From positions 1,178,001 through 1,242,000 of the forward strand of contig NZ_FCOY01000006.1 of assembly GCF_900018785.1 (NCBI RefSeq): 64,000 nucleotides of DNA. The letters run 5' to 3'. A program made the translations under genes and the position numbers. The DNA comes from Xanthomonas massiliensis. Lineage in GTDB: Bacteria; Pseudomonadota; Gammaproteobacteria; Xanthomonadales; Xanthomonadaceae. How positions within the stretch are numbered: position 1 is the first letter of the stretch; each line of letters starts with the position of its first letter. Below are positions 36,686 through 47,529 of the stretch, piece after piece. The notes beneath the pieces were generated by a model that worked only from the letters and a program-made list of their open reading frames with translations, made no database searches and had not been told where the DNA came from.

Positions 36686-39634
36686 TCAGCCGGCCTGCAT
36701 CAGCAGCTCCACGTCGCCGCCGGCGGCGGTGGTGTTGACGCTGACGCTGCGCTCCACGCAGAAACGCGGCAGGTAGTTCGGCCCGCCGGCCTTGGGGCCG
36801 GTGCCGGACAGGCCCTCGCCGCCGAACGGCTGCACCCCGACCACCGCGCCGATCATGTTGCGGTTGACGTAGACGTTGCCGACCCGCGCCCGCTCGGCGA
36901 TGGCCTGGGCGCGGCTGTCGATGCGGGTCTGCACGCCCAGGGTCAGGCCGTAGCCGAGCGCGTTGATGCGCCCGACCAGCGCCTGTACGTCGCCGGACCA
37001 GCGCAGCACCTGCAGCACCGGGCCGAAGATCTCCTCGCGCACGTCCTCCAGCGCGCGGATCTCGTAGGCTGCCGGGGCGATGGCGTCGGCGTGCGCGCCT
37101 TCGGGCAGCGGCGCGCGGGCGATCAGGGTGGCGCGCCGTTCCAGGTCGCCGACCTGCCGGCGCAGGGGGGCGGCGGCCTCGGCATCGATCACCGGCCCCA
37201 GGTCGCTGGACAGGCGCGACGGATCGCCCACCTGCAGCAGGCCGATGGCGCCGGCCAGCATCTTCAGCACGCCGTCGGCGATGTCGTCCTGCAGGCACAG
37301 CACGCGCAGCGCCGAGCAGCGCTGGCCGGCGCTGCGGAAGGTGCTCTGCACCACCGCATCGACCACCTGCTCGGGCAGCGCGGTGGAATCGACGATCATC
37401 GCGTTCAGACCGCCGGTCTCGGCGATCAGCGGCACGATCGGGCCGTCCTTGGCGGCCAGCGCGCGGGCGATGGCCTTGGCCACCGCGGTCGAACCGGTGA
37501 AGGCCACGCCGGCGATGGCCGGATGCGCCACCAGCGCCGCGCCGGTCTCGCCGTCGCCGTACACGCCGGCCAGCGCGTCCTGCGGCACGCCGCATTCGTG
37601 CAGCAGCGCGATCATCGCCGCGCCGATGCCCGGGGTCTGCTCGGCCGGCTTGGCCGCCACCGCGTTGCCGGTGACCAGCGCCGCGACCACCTGACCGGTG
37701 AAGATCGCCAGCGGGAAGTTCCACGGCGAGATGCAGGCCCACACGCCGCGCCCGCCCAGGGCATAGGTATTGCGCTCGCCGGTGACCCCGGGCAGCAGCT
37801 GCGGCGCCATCGCCGCGCGCGCCTGCCCGGCGTAGTAGCGGCAGAAGTCGGCGGCCTCGCGCACCTCGGAAACGGCATCGCCCCAGGTACGGCGGCCTTC
37901 GTGGACGATGCGCGCGCACCAGGTGCCCATGTCCTGCTCGAGCCGGTCTGCGGCCCGTTCCAGGATCGCCGCGCGCTCGGCCACCGGACGCGCGTCCCAG
38001 GCCCGCTGGCCGGCGGCCAGGCCGGCCACGATCCCGGCGATCGCGTCGGTGCCGGTCGCCGGCGGCTGCGGTACCGGCGAGCGCGCATAGGCCTGCAGCA
38101 GCGGCTCGGCCTGCGCCTGGCAGGCCAGGTCCACGCCGGCGGTGTTGCGGCGCGCGCCGAGGATGTCGCACGGCAACGTCACCCCCGGCTCGGCGGCCAG
38201 CCACAGCGGCGAGGCCACCAGCTCGCGCGGATCGAGCGCGGTATCGGCCAGCTGGTGCACGAACGAGGAATTGGCGCCGTTCTCCAGCAGGCGGCGGACC
38301 AGATAGGCCAGCAGGTCCTTGTGCGGGCCGACCGGCGCGTACACGCGCAGGCCGACGTCCGGGTACTGCGCATGCACCTGGGCATGGATGCCCTCGCCCA
38401 TGCCGTGCAGGCGCTGCAGTTCGAACGGCACCCCGGCCGCGCGCGCCATCGCCAGCACCGCCGAGATCGTGCCGGCGTTGTGGCCGGCGAATTGCGGATA
38501 GATCGCATCGGGCACCGCCAGCATCGCCTTGGCGCAGGCCAGGTAGGACACGTCGGTGTGGTGCTTGTGGGTGAACACCGGGAACGCCGGCATGCCCAGT
38601 TCCTGGGCGCGCTTGATCTCGTAGTCCCAGTAGGCGCCCTTGACCAGGCGCACCATGAAGCGCGTGCCCAGCGCCCGCGCGATGCGGGCGACCTCCTCCA
38701 GTGTCTGCAGGGTGCGGGTCTGGTAGGCCTGCACCGCCAGGCCGAAGCCCTGCCAGCGCGGATGCTCGGCCACCACCCGCCGGGCCACCGCCTCGAACAC
38801 GTCCAGCGACAGCTCCAGGCGCTCGCTCTCCTCGGCGTCGATGGTCAGGTTGAGATCGGCGGCGGCGGCCGCGCGGGCCAGCTCCAGCACCCGCGGCACC
38901 AGCACCGCCATCACGTGTGCGTGCTGGGCGGCCTCGTAGCGCGCATCGATGGCCGAGAGCTTGATCGAGATGCCGTCGGCCTGCTCCACCGGCACCTGCG
39001 GGTCGCGCGCGGCGGCCAGCGCGGCGATCGAGGCGTGGTACTTGCGCATGTAGTCCAGCGCATCGGCCTCGGTGCGCGCGCCCTCGCCCAGCATGTCGTA
39101 GGAGAAGCGCAGGCCGGTACGGGCCTTGCGTTGCTTGCGCGCATCGCCCAGCGCCTCCTCCAGGGTCTCGCCCATGACGAACTGCTTGCCCATCAGCTGC
39201 ACCGCACGCACGGTGGCCGCGACCACCGCCTTGGCGCCGACCTTGGCGAAGAAGCCGGTCTTCTGGCCGTCCTCGCCGAGCATCTTCTTGGACAGGGCGA
39301 TGGCCTGGGTGGACAGCGTGGCCAGCCACGACTGCGAGGCACCGGAGAAATCGGCGCGCGAGAGCTGGTCGGCGGTCAGCACCATCGCGGTCTCGGCATC
39401 GGGCACGCGCAGCAGCGCCTCGGCCAGGCGCATCAGCGCCAGACCCTCGGCGGTGGACAGCGGGAACTCGCGCAGCAGCGCCTCCATCGCGAAGCCGGAC
39501 GGCTTGGCCGCCCGCACCTGCTCGATCCAGCGCACGCCGTCGGCGCTGGCCGCTTCCCACGCCAGCCCCTCCAGGCGGGCAAGCAGGGATTGGAGGACCT
39601 GGGATTCGGGGCGATAGGGATCGGGAAGCCGCAT
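36686..39634 (-). CDS. putA: Bifunctional proline dehydrogenase / P5C dehydrogenase
   Basis: A 982-aa enzyme that oxidises proline to glutamate in two steps, with FAD and then NAD. The PRODH barrel is about residues 120-440 (GISIKLSAIDARYE, FGLAVQAYQTRTLQ, MVRLVKGAYWDYEIK, YAPVGPHKDLLAYLVRRLLENGAN). The aldehyde dehydrogenase part spans about 530-960 (ISPWNFPLAIFTG, FTGSTAVAKAI, AETGGLNAMIVD with its Glu, and STFRSAGQRCSALRVL with the catalytic Cys). The N-terminal ribbon-helix-helix DNA-binding domain of trifunctional PutA is absent, so regulation must come from elsewhere. The divergent Lrp gene is the obvious candidate. Confidence 0.95.
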   Translation of the reverse strand: MRLPDPYRPESQVLQSLLARLEGLAWEAASADGVRWIEQVRAAKPSGFAMEALLREFPLSTAEGLALMRLAEALLRVPDAETAMVLTADQLSRADFSGASQSWLATLSTQAIALSKKMLGEDGQKTGFFAKVGAKAVVAATVRAVQLMGKQFVMGETLEEALGDARKQRKARTGLRFSYDMLGEGARTEADALDYMRKYHASIAALAAARDPQVPVEQADGISIKLSAIDARYEAAQHAHVMAVLVPRVLELARAAAAADLNLTIDAEESERLELSLDVFEAVARRVVAEHPRWQGFGLAVQAYQTRTLQTLEEVARIARALGTRFMVRLVKGAYWDYEIKRAQELGMPAFPVFTHKHHTDVSYLACAKAMLAVPDAIYPQFAGHNAGTISAVLAMARAAGVPFELQRLHGMGEGIHAQVHAQYPDVGLRVYAPVGPHKDLLAYLVRRLLENGANSSFVHQLADTALDPRELVASPLWLAAEPGVTLPCDILGARRNTAGVDLACQAQAEPLLQAYARSPVPQPPATGTDAIAGIVAGLAAGQRAWDARPVAERAAILERAADRLEQDMGTWCARIVHEGRRTWGDAVSEVREAADFCRYYAGQARAAMAPQLLPGVTGERNTYALGGRGVWACISPWNFPLAIFTGQVVAALVTGNAVAAKPAEQTPGIGAAMIALLHECGVPQDALAGVYGDGETGAALVAHPAIAGVAFTGSTAVAKAIARALAAKDGPIVPLIAETGGLNAMIVDSTALPEQVVDAVVQSTFRSAGQRCSALRVLCLQDDIADGVLKMLAGAIGLLQVGDPSRLSSDLGPVIDAEAAAPLRRQVGDLERRATLIARAPLPEGAHADAIAPAAYEIRALEDVREEIFGPVLQVLRWSGDVQALVGRINALGYGLTLGVQTRIDSRAQAIAERARVGNVYVNRNMIGAVVGVQPFGGEGLSGTGPKAGGPNYLPRFCVERSVSVNTTAAGGDVELLMQAG

Positions 39635-39678
39635 GATTGACCACCACTCGGGGCGATGACGGAAGATGCGCCATCTTG

Positions 39679-39696
39679 ATCCGGCAGACACCGGAT
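39679..39696. promoter_or_regulatory. Candidate regulator site between putA and Lrp genes
   Basis: Perfect inverted repeat ATCCGG-CAGACA-CCGGAT in the 93-nt gap between divergent genes, flanked by a wider pair GCCATC (39670) and GATGGC (39708). It is a plausible PutR/Lrp operator. Confidence 0.5.
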
Positions 39697-39727
39697 ATTC
39701 GTCGGTAGATGGCCGTATCATCCGCGC

Positions 39728-40207
39728 ATGAGCGCAGCCAATCCCGCCCTGGACCGCACCGACCGAAGAATCCTCGCCCTGCTCCAGCGCGACGGCCGGA
39801 TCAGCAACGTCAGGCTGGCTGAGGCGGTCCACCTCTCGCCCACCGCCACGCTCGAGCGGGTGCGCCGGCTGACCGAGCAGGGCTACATCCTCGGCTACCG
39901 CGCCCGCCTCGACCCGCACAAGCTGGGCGGGGCGATGCTGGTGTTCGTGGAGATCATCCTCGACCGCACCACCGAGAACATCCTGGAGCAGTTCCGCGCC
40001 GCGGTACGCGACCAGCCGGAGATCATGGAATGCCACCTGGTGGCCGGCGGCTTCGACTACCTGCTCAAGCTGCGCGTGGCCGACATGGAGGACTACCGCC
40101 GGGTGGCCGGCCGCGTGCTGTGGCGCCTGCCCGGCGTGCGCGAGACCCGCACCTACGCGGTGATGGAGGAAGTGAAGAACAGCCCGGACCTGAACCTCGG
40201 GGTCTGA
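39728..40207 (+). CDS. putR: Lrp/AsnC-family regulator, probable PutR
   Basis: A 159-aa regulator with an AsnC-type winged helix (residues 8-65, DRRILALLQRDGRISNVRLAEAVHLS region) and the RAM ligand domain (LVFVEIILDR, ECHLVAGGFDYLLKLRVADMEDY). It is divergent from putA. In Agrobacterium and Rhodobacter an Lrp-type PutR activates putA with proline; the same job here is inference from position and from the missing RHH domain in PutA. Confidence 0.85.
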   Translation: MSAANPALDRTDRRILALLQRDGRISNVRLAEAVHLSPTATLERVRRLTEQGYILGYRARLDPHKLGGAMLVFVEIILDRTTENILEQFRAAVRDQPEIMECHLVAGGFDYLLKLRVADMEDYRRVAGRVLWRLPGVRETRTYAVMEEVKNSPDLNLGV

Positions 40208-40344
40208 TCCGCGCCGGACGCGGGCGCGGCCCCGGCGGCGCACGGCTCATCGCGGGCTTGGCGCGGCCGTTCTCCCGCGCTCGGCAAGCGCGCACGTCCG
40301 ATCCCGGCGTTGTCCCCGCCTGCCCGGCCGGCCGCGGCCCGGCG

Positions 40345-40941
40345 CTACCCGACCCGATACAGCGTGCAACAGGTCTCGCGGGTGCGCATCCGCCGGTGCT
40401 CGGTCCAGCCTGGCGGGATGTCCGCCACGGCCTCGGGCGCCTCGACGTAGACCCAGGCCCGCGGCGCCAGGTGCGGCACCAGCGCCGGCACCCCCTGCGG
40501 CAGCAGGCCGGCGGCGAACGGCGGGTCGAGGAAGGCGATGTCGAAGGCCGCCGGCGGGGCGCCGGCCAGCCAGCGCAGGGCATCGTCCTGCACCACGTCC
40601 ACCTGCCCGCCCGCCTCGAGCCTGGCCACCGCTTCGCGCAGGCGGGCGGCCTGGCCCGGCTCGCGCTCGACCAGCACAGCCGAGGCCGCGCCGCGCGAGA
40701 CCGACTCCAGTCCCAGTGCGCCGGAGCCGGCGAACAGGTCCAGCACGCGCGCGCCCGGCAGCACCGGCATCAGCCAGTTGAACAGGGTCTCGCGCACCCT
40801 TTCGCCGGTCGGGCGCAGGCCGACGACATCGCCGATGGCCAGCCGGGTATTGCGCCAGCGCCCGCCGACGATGCGCACCTGGCCGGCCGCCGGGGCGGGC
40901 GGGCTGCGCGATGCGGAAGCGGGAGGACGGAAGCGGGCCAT
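40345..40941 (-). CDS. rsmD: 16S rRNA (guanine966-N2)-methyltransferase RsmD
   Basis: A 198-aa SAM-dependent methyltransferase acting on assembled small subunits at G966. It has the start motif VRIVGGRWRNTRL, then RPTGERVRETLFNWL, the SAM loop VLDLFAGSGALGLESVSRG and the catalytic FLDPPF motif (about residues 134-139). The ATG at 40941 gives a Pro/Ala-rich 20-residue leader before the conserved start. It is convergent with the Lrp gene. Confidence 0.93.
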   Translation of the reverse strand: MARFRPPASASRSPPAPAAGQVRIVGGRWRNTRLAIGDVVGLRPTGERVRETLFNWLMPVLPGARVLDLFAGSGALGLESVSRGAASAVLVEREPGQAARLREAVARLEAGGQVDVVQDDALRWLAGAPPAAFDIAFLDPPFAAGLLPQGVPALVPHLAPRAWVYVEAPEAVADIPPGWTEHRRMRTRETCCTLYRVG

Positions 40942-41074
40942 GCACGGGCAACAAGCGCGGAACGGAAGCGGATGATACCCGCCGCGCCGGCGCGGCCACC
41001 TTGAAATCCGCGGTTCCACCCATACCCGGGGCAGGTTGGCCGCCCCGCGGCCCTGTTCATGGAGCATGCCCACG

Positions 41075-42985
<1,911 letters not shown>

Positions 42986-43002
42986 GGTCCGGGCCACCGC
43001 TC

Positions 43003-43039
43003 GCGCGGCCGGGCAGGCCGGGACCCTGCCCGGCCGCGC
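43003..43039 (+). terminator. Hairpin after htpG
   Basis: 14-bp stem GCGCGGCCGGGCAG / CTGCCCGGCCGCGC with a 9-nt loop, 17 nt beyond htpG. It has no T-run. Confidence 0.6.
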
Positions 43040-43121
43040 CTGCCCGCGCCAGGCATCCCGTCACCCGGGGGCTCGTGGCCCGGGTGTTAGCATCTTCCAC
43101 CCCGACCGGTACGCCTCGCGC

Positions 43122-44435
43122 ATGAGCTTCAGCTTCTTCCGCCGCAAGAAACCCGACGCCCCGGCCAAGCCGGGCGCGAGCATCGAGGAGCTGGCCGCCG
43201 CCTTCCCCAAGGCCCCCAGCGAGGCGACGGCCGACAATCCCGCCCCCGGGCAGGGCTTCCCCGCGCCACCGGACCAGGCCGTGGCCGCCGAAGCCCCGGC
43301 CGCGGCGGGCGCAGCCGGCCAGGCCGCCCCCGGGCAGGGCGAACCATCGCCCCGCGCGCACGACGTCGCGAGTGCCGCCGGCGCGGCGGCCGCTGCGCCG
43401 GATGCCCCTCTCCCGCCGGAACCTATCCCGCCGGCGACGGCGCCTGCACCGGCCGTGGCCGCCGCATCCGACGAGCCCGCCGTCGATGCCGGCCGCGAGA
43501 AACCGGCCGCACCGGCCGGCAAGCCCGGCTGGCGCGAGCGGTTGCGCAACAGCACCTTCGCCCGCGCCTTCGGCGGCCTGTTCTCGGGCAACCCGCGCCT
43601 GGACGACGAGCTGCTCGACGAGATCGAGACCGCGCTGATCACCGCAGACGTCGGCGTCGCCGCCACCACCGCCCTGGTGGACGAGCTGCGCAAGCGCATG
43701 AAGGCACGCGAGTTCGCCGACGCCGGTGCGTTGCTGGCTGCGCTGCGCGCGGAACTGGTCGCGATGCTGCGGCCGGTCTCGGTGCCGCTGCGGATCGATC
43801 CCGGCGCAAGGCCCTTCGTGGTCCTCACCGTCGGCGTCAACGGCGTCGGCAAGACCACCACCATCGGCAAGCTGGCCAAGCGCTTCAAGGACGAAGGCCA
43901 CAGCCTGATGCTGGCCGCCGGCGACACCTTCCGCGCCGCCGCCGTGGCCCAGTTGCAGGCCTGGGGCCAGCGCAACGGCGTCGCCGTCATCGCCCAGGGC
44001 CAGGACGCCGATCCGGCCTCGGTCGCCTTCGACGCCCTGCAGGCGGCGCGGGCGCGCGGCACCGAGGTGCTGATCGCCGACACCGCCGGCCGCCTGCACA
44101 CCCAGACCGGCCTGATGAACGAGCTGGGCAAGATCAAGCGGGTGCTGGGCAAGCTCGATCCGTCCGCCCCGCACGAGGTGCTGATGGTGATCGACGGCAC
44201 CACCGGCCAGAACGCGCTCTCGCAGCTGCGCCAGTTCAATGCGGTGGTCCAGGTCACCGGCCTGGTGGTGACCAAGCTCGACGGCACCGCCAAGGGCGGC
44301 GTGGTATTCGCGCTGGCGCGCGAGTTCGGCATCCCGATCCGCTTCGCCGGCATCGGCGAACGCCCGGAGGACCTGCGCGTGTTCGACCCGGAGGCCTTCG
44401 TCGACGCCCTGTTGCCCGAAGCGCTGGGCAGCTGA
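43122..44435 (+). CDS. ftsY: Signal recognition particle receptor FtsY
   Basis: A 437-aa GTPase that docks SRP-ribosome complexes at the membrane. The N-terminal A domain (about residues 1-135) is Ala/Pro/Glu rich and basic at the start (MSFSFFRRKK). The N domain begins near GWRERLRNSTFARAFGG. The G domain has G1 VGVNGVGKTTTIGKLA (about 239-254), DTFRAAAVAQL, G3 DTAGRLHTQ and G4 TKLDGTAKGG. The A domain is low in sequence complexity, as is usual, and aligns with no fixed motif. Confidence 0.95.
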   Translation: MSFSFFRRKKPDAPAKPGASIEELAAAFPKAPSEATADNPAPGQGFPAPPDQAVAAEAPAAAGAAGQAAPGQGEPSPRAHDVASAAGAAAAAPDAPLPPEPIPPATAPAPAVAAASDEPAVDAGREKPAAPAGKPGWRERLRNSTFARAFGGLFSGNPRLDDELLDEIETALITADVGVAATTALVDELRKRMKAREFADAGALLAALRAELVAMLRPVSVPLRIDPGARPFVVLTVGVNGVGKTTTIGKLAKRFKDEGHSLMLAAGDTFRAAAVAQLQAWGQRNGVAVIAQGQDADPASVAFDALQAARARGTEVLIADTAGRLHTQTGLMNELGKIKRVLGKLDPSAPHEVLMVIDGTTGQNALSQLRQFNAVVQVTGLVVTKLDGTAKGGVVFALAREFGIPIRFAGIGERPEDLRVFDPEAFVDALLPEALGS

Positions 44436-44543
44436 CCTCCGCCGTCCCTCTTTTTCCCCGGAAGAGGATCACCGCGACGGGACGACGAGGCGATGCCCCG
44501 CACCGTTCCGGCCGCACCGGCATTTCGCCGGCCTCCTCCGTTG

Positions 44544-44593
44544 CTTCCCTTCGGGCCGCTTCCCCGGCAGGGGCCCACGGTCCCGAAGGGAAG
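44544..44593. repeat. Large hairpin between ftsY and mutY
   Basis: CTTCCCTTCGGG (44544-44555) and its exact complement (44582-44593) form a 12-bp stem around 26 nt that are themselves GC rich. It lies 23 nt before the mutY ATG, overlapping its ribosome-binding region (AAGGGAAGAAGG). A role in mutY translation control or ftsY termination is possible. No T-tract follows. Confidence 0.55.
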
Positions 44594-44616
44594 AAGGCCA
44601 GACCTCCGCAGCCAGC

Positions 44617-45675
44617 ATGAGCCAGCCATCCGATCCCTTCGCCCCGCGCCTGCTGGCCTGGTTCGAGCGCCACGGCCGCCACGACCTGCCCTGGCAGCAT
44701 CCGCGCACGCCGTACCGGGTGTGGCTCTCGGAGATCATGCTGCAGCAGACCCAGGTGGCCACGGTTATCCCGTATTTCCAGCGTTTCGTCGCCCGCTTCC
44801 CGGACATCGCGGCACTGGCGGCCGCGGCCACCGACGAGGTGATGGCGCACTGGGCCGGGCTGGGGTACTACGCCCGCGCACGCAACCTGCAGGCCGCCGC
44901 GCGCGCCTGCGTGGATCGCCACGGCGGCGCGCTGCCGCGCGACCTGGATGCCCTGCTCGCCCTGCCCGGCATCGGCCGCAGTACCGCCGCGGCGATCCTG
45001 TCGCAGGCCTGGGGCGAGCGCTTCGCCATCCTCGACGGCAACGTCAAGCGCGTGCTGGCGCGCTGGCATGGCATCGCCGGCTGGCCGGGCCTGCCGGCCG
45101 TGGAGAAGACGCTGTGGGCACGCGCCGACGCCCTGCTCGACGGCGTGCCCGAAGGCCGCATGGCCGACTACACCCAGGCGCAGATGGATTTCGGCGCCAC
45201 CCTGTGCACCCGCGCCAACCCGGCCTGCGTGCTGTGCCCGCTGCAGGCCGATTGCGTCGCCCTGCGCGAGGGCCTGGTCGAGGCCCTGCCCACGCCGAAA
45301 CCGAGCCGGATCCTGCCCGAGCGCGAGGCCAGCGCCCTGCTGCTGGAGAACGATGCCGGCGAGATCCTGCTGTTGCGCCGCCCGCCTTCGGGCATCTGGG
45401 CATCGCTGTGGACCCTGCCGCAGGAAGAGACCGACGCCGGCCTGCGCGCCTGGTTCGCCCGGCACGTGGCCGGCGACTACGAGGCGGCCGAAGCGTTGCC
45501 GCTGATCGTGCACACCTTCAGCCACTACCGGCTGCACCTGCAGCCGCTGCGCCTGCGCCGGGTCGCCCTGCGCGACGGCGTGGGCGACAATGACGCCCTG
45601 CGCTGGGTCCCGCGCATCGCCCTGGGCGGGTTCGGGCTGCCCGCGCCGATCCGCAAACTGCTCGACGGCCTGTGA
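44617..45675 (+). CDS. mutY: Adenine DNA glycosylase MutY
   Basis: A 352-aa base-excision repair enzyme removing adenine paired with 8-oxoguanine. It has [17 protein letters not shown], the HhH-GPD segment [19 protein letters not shown] (catalytic Asp in ILDGNVKRV region), a [4Fe-4S] motif C-x6-C-x2-C-x5-C ([17 protein letters not shown]) at about residues 195-211, and a C-terminal NUDIX-like domain from [14 protein letters not shown] sequence onward. It is followed at once by yggX, whose start is 20 nt beyond the stop. Confidence 0.96.
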   Translation: MSQPSDPFAPRLLAWFERHGRHDLPWQHPRTPYRVWLSEIMLQQTQVATVIPYFQRFVARFPDIAALAAAATDEVMAHWAGLGYYARARNLQAAARACVDRHGGALPRDLDALLALPGIGRSTAAAILSQAWGERFAILDGNVKRVLARWHGIAGWPGLPAVEKTLWARADALLDGVPEGRMADYTQAQMDFGATLCTRANPACVLCPLQADCVALREGLVEALPTPKPSRILPEREASALLLENDAGEILLLRRPPSGIWASLWTLPQEETDAGLRAWFARHVAGDYEAAEALPLIVHTFSHYRLHLQPLRLRRVALRDGVGDNDALRWVPRIALGGFGLPAPIRKLLDGL

Positions 45676-45695
45676 GCCGCGCCACCGGAACCGCC

Positions 45696-45974
45696 ATGTC
45701 CCGCACCGTCTACTGCCAGTACGAAAAACGCGAAACCGAAGGCCTGGATTTCGTGCCCTATCCCGGTGAGCTCGGCCGGCGCGTGTTCGAACACGTCGGC
45801 AAGGCCGGCTGGGCCGCCTGGCTGGCGCACCAGACGATGCTGATCAACGAGAACCGCCTGTCGCCACGCGATCCCGCGCACCGTGCCTTCCTGGAGGAAC
45901 AGATGCGCAAGTTCCTGTTCGGCGAGGGCGAGGCCGAGCAGCCGGCCGGCTACGTCGCGCCGGCCGACCGCTGA
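45696..45974 (+). CDS. yggX: Oxidative damage protection / Fe(II)-trafficking protein YggX
   Basis: A 92-aa protein with the family start [26 protein letters not shown] carrying the conserved Cys (residue 6) and the segment [19 protein letters not shown]. YggX helps protect Fe-S clusters and limits iron-driven damage. Coupling to mutY, whose product has an Fe-S cluster and repairs oxidative lesions, is conserved in gammaproteobacteria. Confidence 0.95.
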   Translation: MSRTVYCQYEKRETEGLDFVPYPGELGRRVFEHVGKAGWAAWLAHQTMLINENRLSPRDPAHRAFLEEQMRKFLFGEGEAEQPAGYVAPADR

Positions 45975-45982
45975 CCTGCGGC

Positions 45983-46477
45983 TCAGCCCGGGTTGGACCC
46001 GGACGGTGGCGTCTGCGCCCCAGGCGCCTGCTGGGTACGCTCCTGCTGCTGGACCTGGCGTAGCTCGCGCTCGGAGGCCCGCAACCCCTTCACGTCCAGC
46101 GGACGGATCTCCTTGATCCGGCACGGCACGGCCGGCCCGGTGCCCGGCTGGCGCAGTACCCGCACCTCGTCGAAATTGGCGGACACCGTCCCGACCTGGC
46201 TGGTCAGGCCGATCGCCGGCGTGAACTGCAGGTCCAGGCAAGGGCCCCACAATTCCAGCAGATAGGCTTCCGAGGGCCTGGTCCACACGGCCAGGGCGCT
46301 GTCGCCCAGGTCGGTCCATCCGTTGAGATCGTTGAAGTAGTGGAAATCCTTGACCGGCGCCCCGGCATGGGCGCGGTAGAGATCCAGCTTCTGCGCATCG
46401 CTGAGCCGTGGCCCGGTCGCGCAGGCCGCCAATGCCAGCGCCACGGCCGCGCCGGCCAGCCAGTTTCGGGTAGTCAT
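45983..46477 (-). CDS. DUF6491-like lipoprotein
   Basis: A 164-aa protein with a lipoprotein signal peptide and lipobox LAAC (Cys about residue 19). The core VKDFHYFNDLNGWTDLGDSALAVWTRP and the later LELWGPCLDL with PCRIKEIRPLDV match what I know of the DUF6491 family found in Xanthomonadaceae. Two Cys residues in the core may pair. The C-terminus is Gln/Pro-rich. Function unknown. It is convergent with yggX, 8 nt apart. Confidence 0.75.
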   Translation of the reverse strand: MTTRNWLAGAAVALALAACATGPRLSDAQKLDLYRAHAGAPVKDFHYFNDLNGWTDLGDSALAVWTRPSEAYLLELWGPCLDLQFTPAIGLTSQVGTVSANFDEVRVLRQPGTGPAVPCRIKEIRPLDVKGLRASERELRQVQQQERTQQAPGAQTPPSGSNPG

Positions 46478-46541
46478 CGCTTCGTTCTCCAGGAGAAAAC
46501 GCGGGCATCATGCGCGCCCGGATGTATAGGAGGCGTTGGAA

Positions 46542-46601
46542 CGCACCGGCCGGAAAACGGCCGGCGACGATGCAGCTACAGGCCGTTTTCCGGCCGGTGC
46601 G
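46542..46601. repeat. Perfect 21-bp inverted repeat (large hairpin)
   Basis: The arms 46542-46562 and 46581-46601 are exact complements (core GGCCGGAAAACGGCC on the left) around 18 nt. The loop and the right flank both read GCGACGATGC, as a short direct repeat. It sits 65 nt upstream of the DUF6491-like gene. No T-run; it may be a cruciform or RNA hairpin of unknown purpose. Confidence 0.65.
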
Positions 46602-46858
46602 ACGATGCGGCTGCCGGGCGCGATCTTCCGCCCCGGGAACCGTTGTCGCGCCGCGATCGACCCCTGCACGCCATGCGCATCTGCGTATCCGCCCCGAGGA
46701 CGCCATCGGCATTCGCTTGCCGGGAACGGCGACCGGGCTGGCCCGACGCCGGAGTTCTCCACGACCGGCCGCAACAGGCCTGCCGCGAGGGGCGAGTTCC
46801 GGCAGGCAATGCCCCGTCATGGCCCGCCCCCACCTTCCGATCGCCCCGGAAACGACGA
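46602..46858. other. Non-coding stretch
   Basis: No gene, RNA or conserved site is recognised between the large hairpin and the terminator of the small lipoprotein gene. Confidence 0.5.
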
Positions 46859-46876
46859 GGGCCCCTTTCGGGGCCC
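46859..46876 (-). terminator. Hairpin after small lipoprotein gene
   Basis: GGGCCCC / GGGGCCC stem with a 4-nt loop (GAAA on the minus strand), 9 nt beyond the stop. The minus-strand tail is TCGTCGTTTCC, with few T residues. Confidence 0.6.
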
Positions 46877-46885
46877 CTTCAATCG

Positions 46886-47074
46886 TCAATCCCTGCGACC
46901 GCCGTCCTGGCCGCCGGGCCCCGGTCCTCCCGGTCCCTGTCCGGGACCTTGCCCGTCACGGTCTCCATGGCGATCGGAATGCCGGTGATCACGTCCGCCG
47001 TCACGCGGTGGCGGCAGGCACGCCGTCAACGCGATCGCGGTCGCTGCTGCCAAAAGCACTGTCCTGAACTTCAT
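46886..47074 (-). CDS. Small Gly/His/Asp-rich lipoprotein
   Basis: A 62-aa protein starting MKFRTVLLAAATAIALTAC, a clear lipoprotein signal with Cys at residue 19. The mature 44 residues are Gly, Pro, Asp, Arg, His and Gln only in essence (DHRHSDRHGDRDG then GQGPGQGPGGPGPGGQDGG). The His/Asp run could bind metal ions; that is speculation. No family known to me. Confidence 0.6.
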   Translation of the reverse strand: MKFRTVLLAAATAIALTACLPPPRDGGRDHRHSDRHGDRDGQGPGQGPGGPGPGGQDGGRRD

Positions 47075-47417
47075 GGCGTGTCCTCGGTTGGGGATTCGCA
47101 GCCAGCATAACTCCGGCGGTCGCCGGATCGCCGGCCTCGCCCCAGCCGGTTCATGGGATCTGCACATGCCGGTACCGAGCCGGCCCCGCGCACGGCCTTC
47201 GCACGCTGCCATGCCGGCGCGTGGCTCGGGATCGTCCGGATACCTGCGCAACCGTCCCCGCTACCCGCGGCGACGAATCGCTACTGCCAGGTCATCCCGT
47301 GCTGGAACGCCTCGCATGCCGGAGCGGCGGGAAACAAGCGGAACGGGACCAGGACGATCGACGGCGAACGGCCCGTCGACTTCCGATCGCCCCGAAATCC
47401 TGCCGCCCGAAAACGGA
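47075..47417. other. Non-coding stretch
   Basis: About 340 nt between the start of the small lipoprotein gene and the tRNA-Phe terminator. Nothing recognised. Confidence 0.45.
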
Positions 47418-47445
47418 AAAGGGCCTGCATCGCTGCAAGCCCTTT
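47418..47445 (-). terminator. Intrinsic terminator of tRNA-Phe
   Basis: On the minus strand AAAGGGCTTGCA pairs with TGCAGGCCCTTT (one wobble pair), loop GCGA, then TCCGTTTT. It is 8 nt beyond the tRNA CCA end. Confidence 0.85.
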
Positions 47446-47453
47446 GCAAGATA

Positions 47454-47529
47454 TGGTGGCCGGGGACGGAATCGAACCGCCGACACGGGGATTTTCAATC
47501 CCCTGCTCTACCAACTGAGCTACCCGGCC
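47454..47529 (-). tRNA. tRNA-Phe (GAA)
   Basis: 76 nt including an encoded CCA. The acceptor stem GGCCGGG / CCCGGCC, D-loop with AGCTCAGTTGGTAGAGC, anticodon arm with loop TTGAAAA (anticodon GAA), and T-loop GGTTCGATTCC are all intact. Confidence 0.97.
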
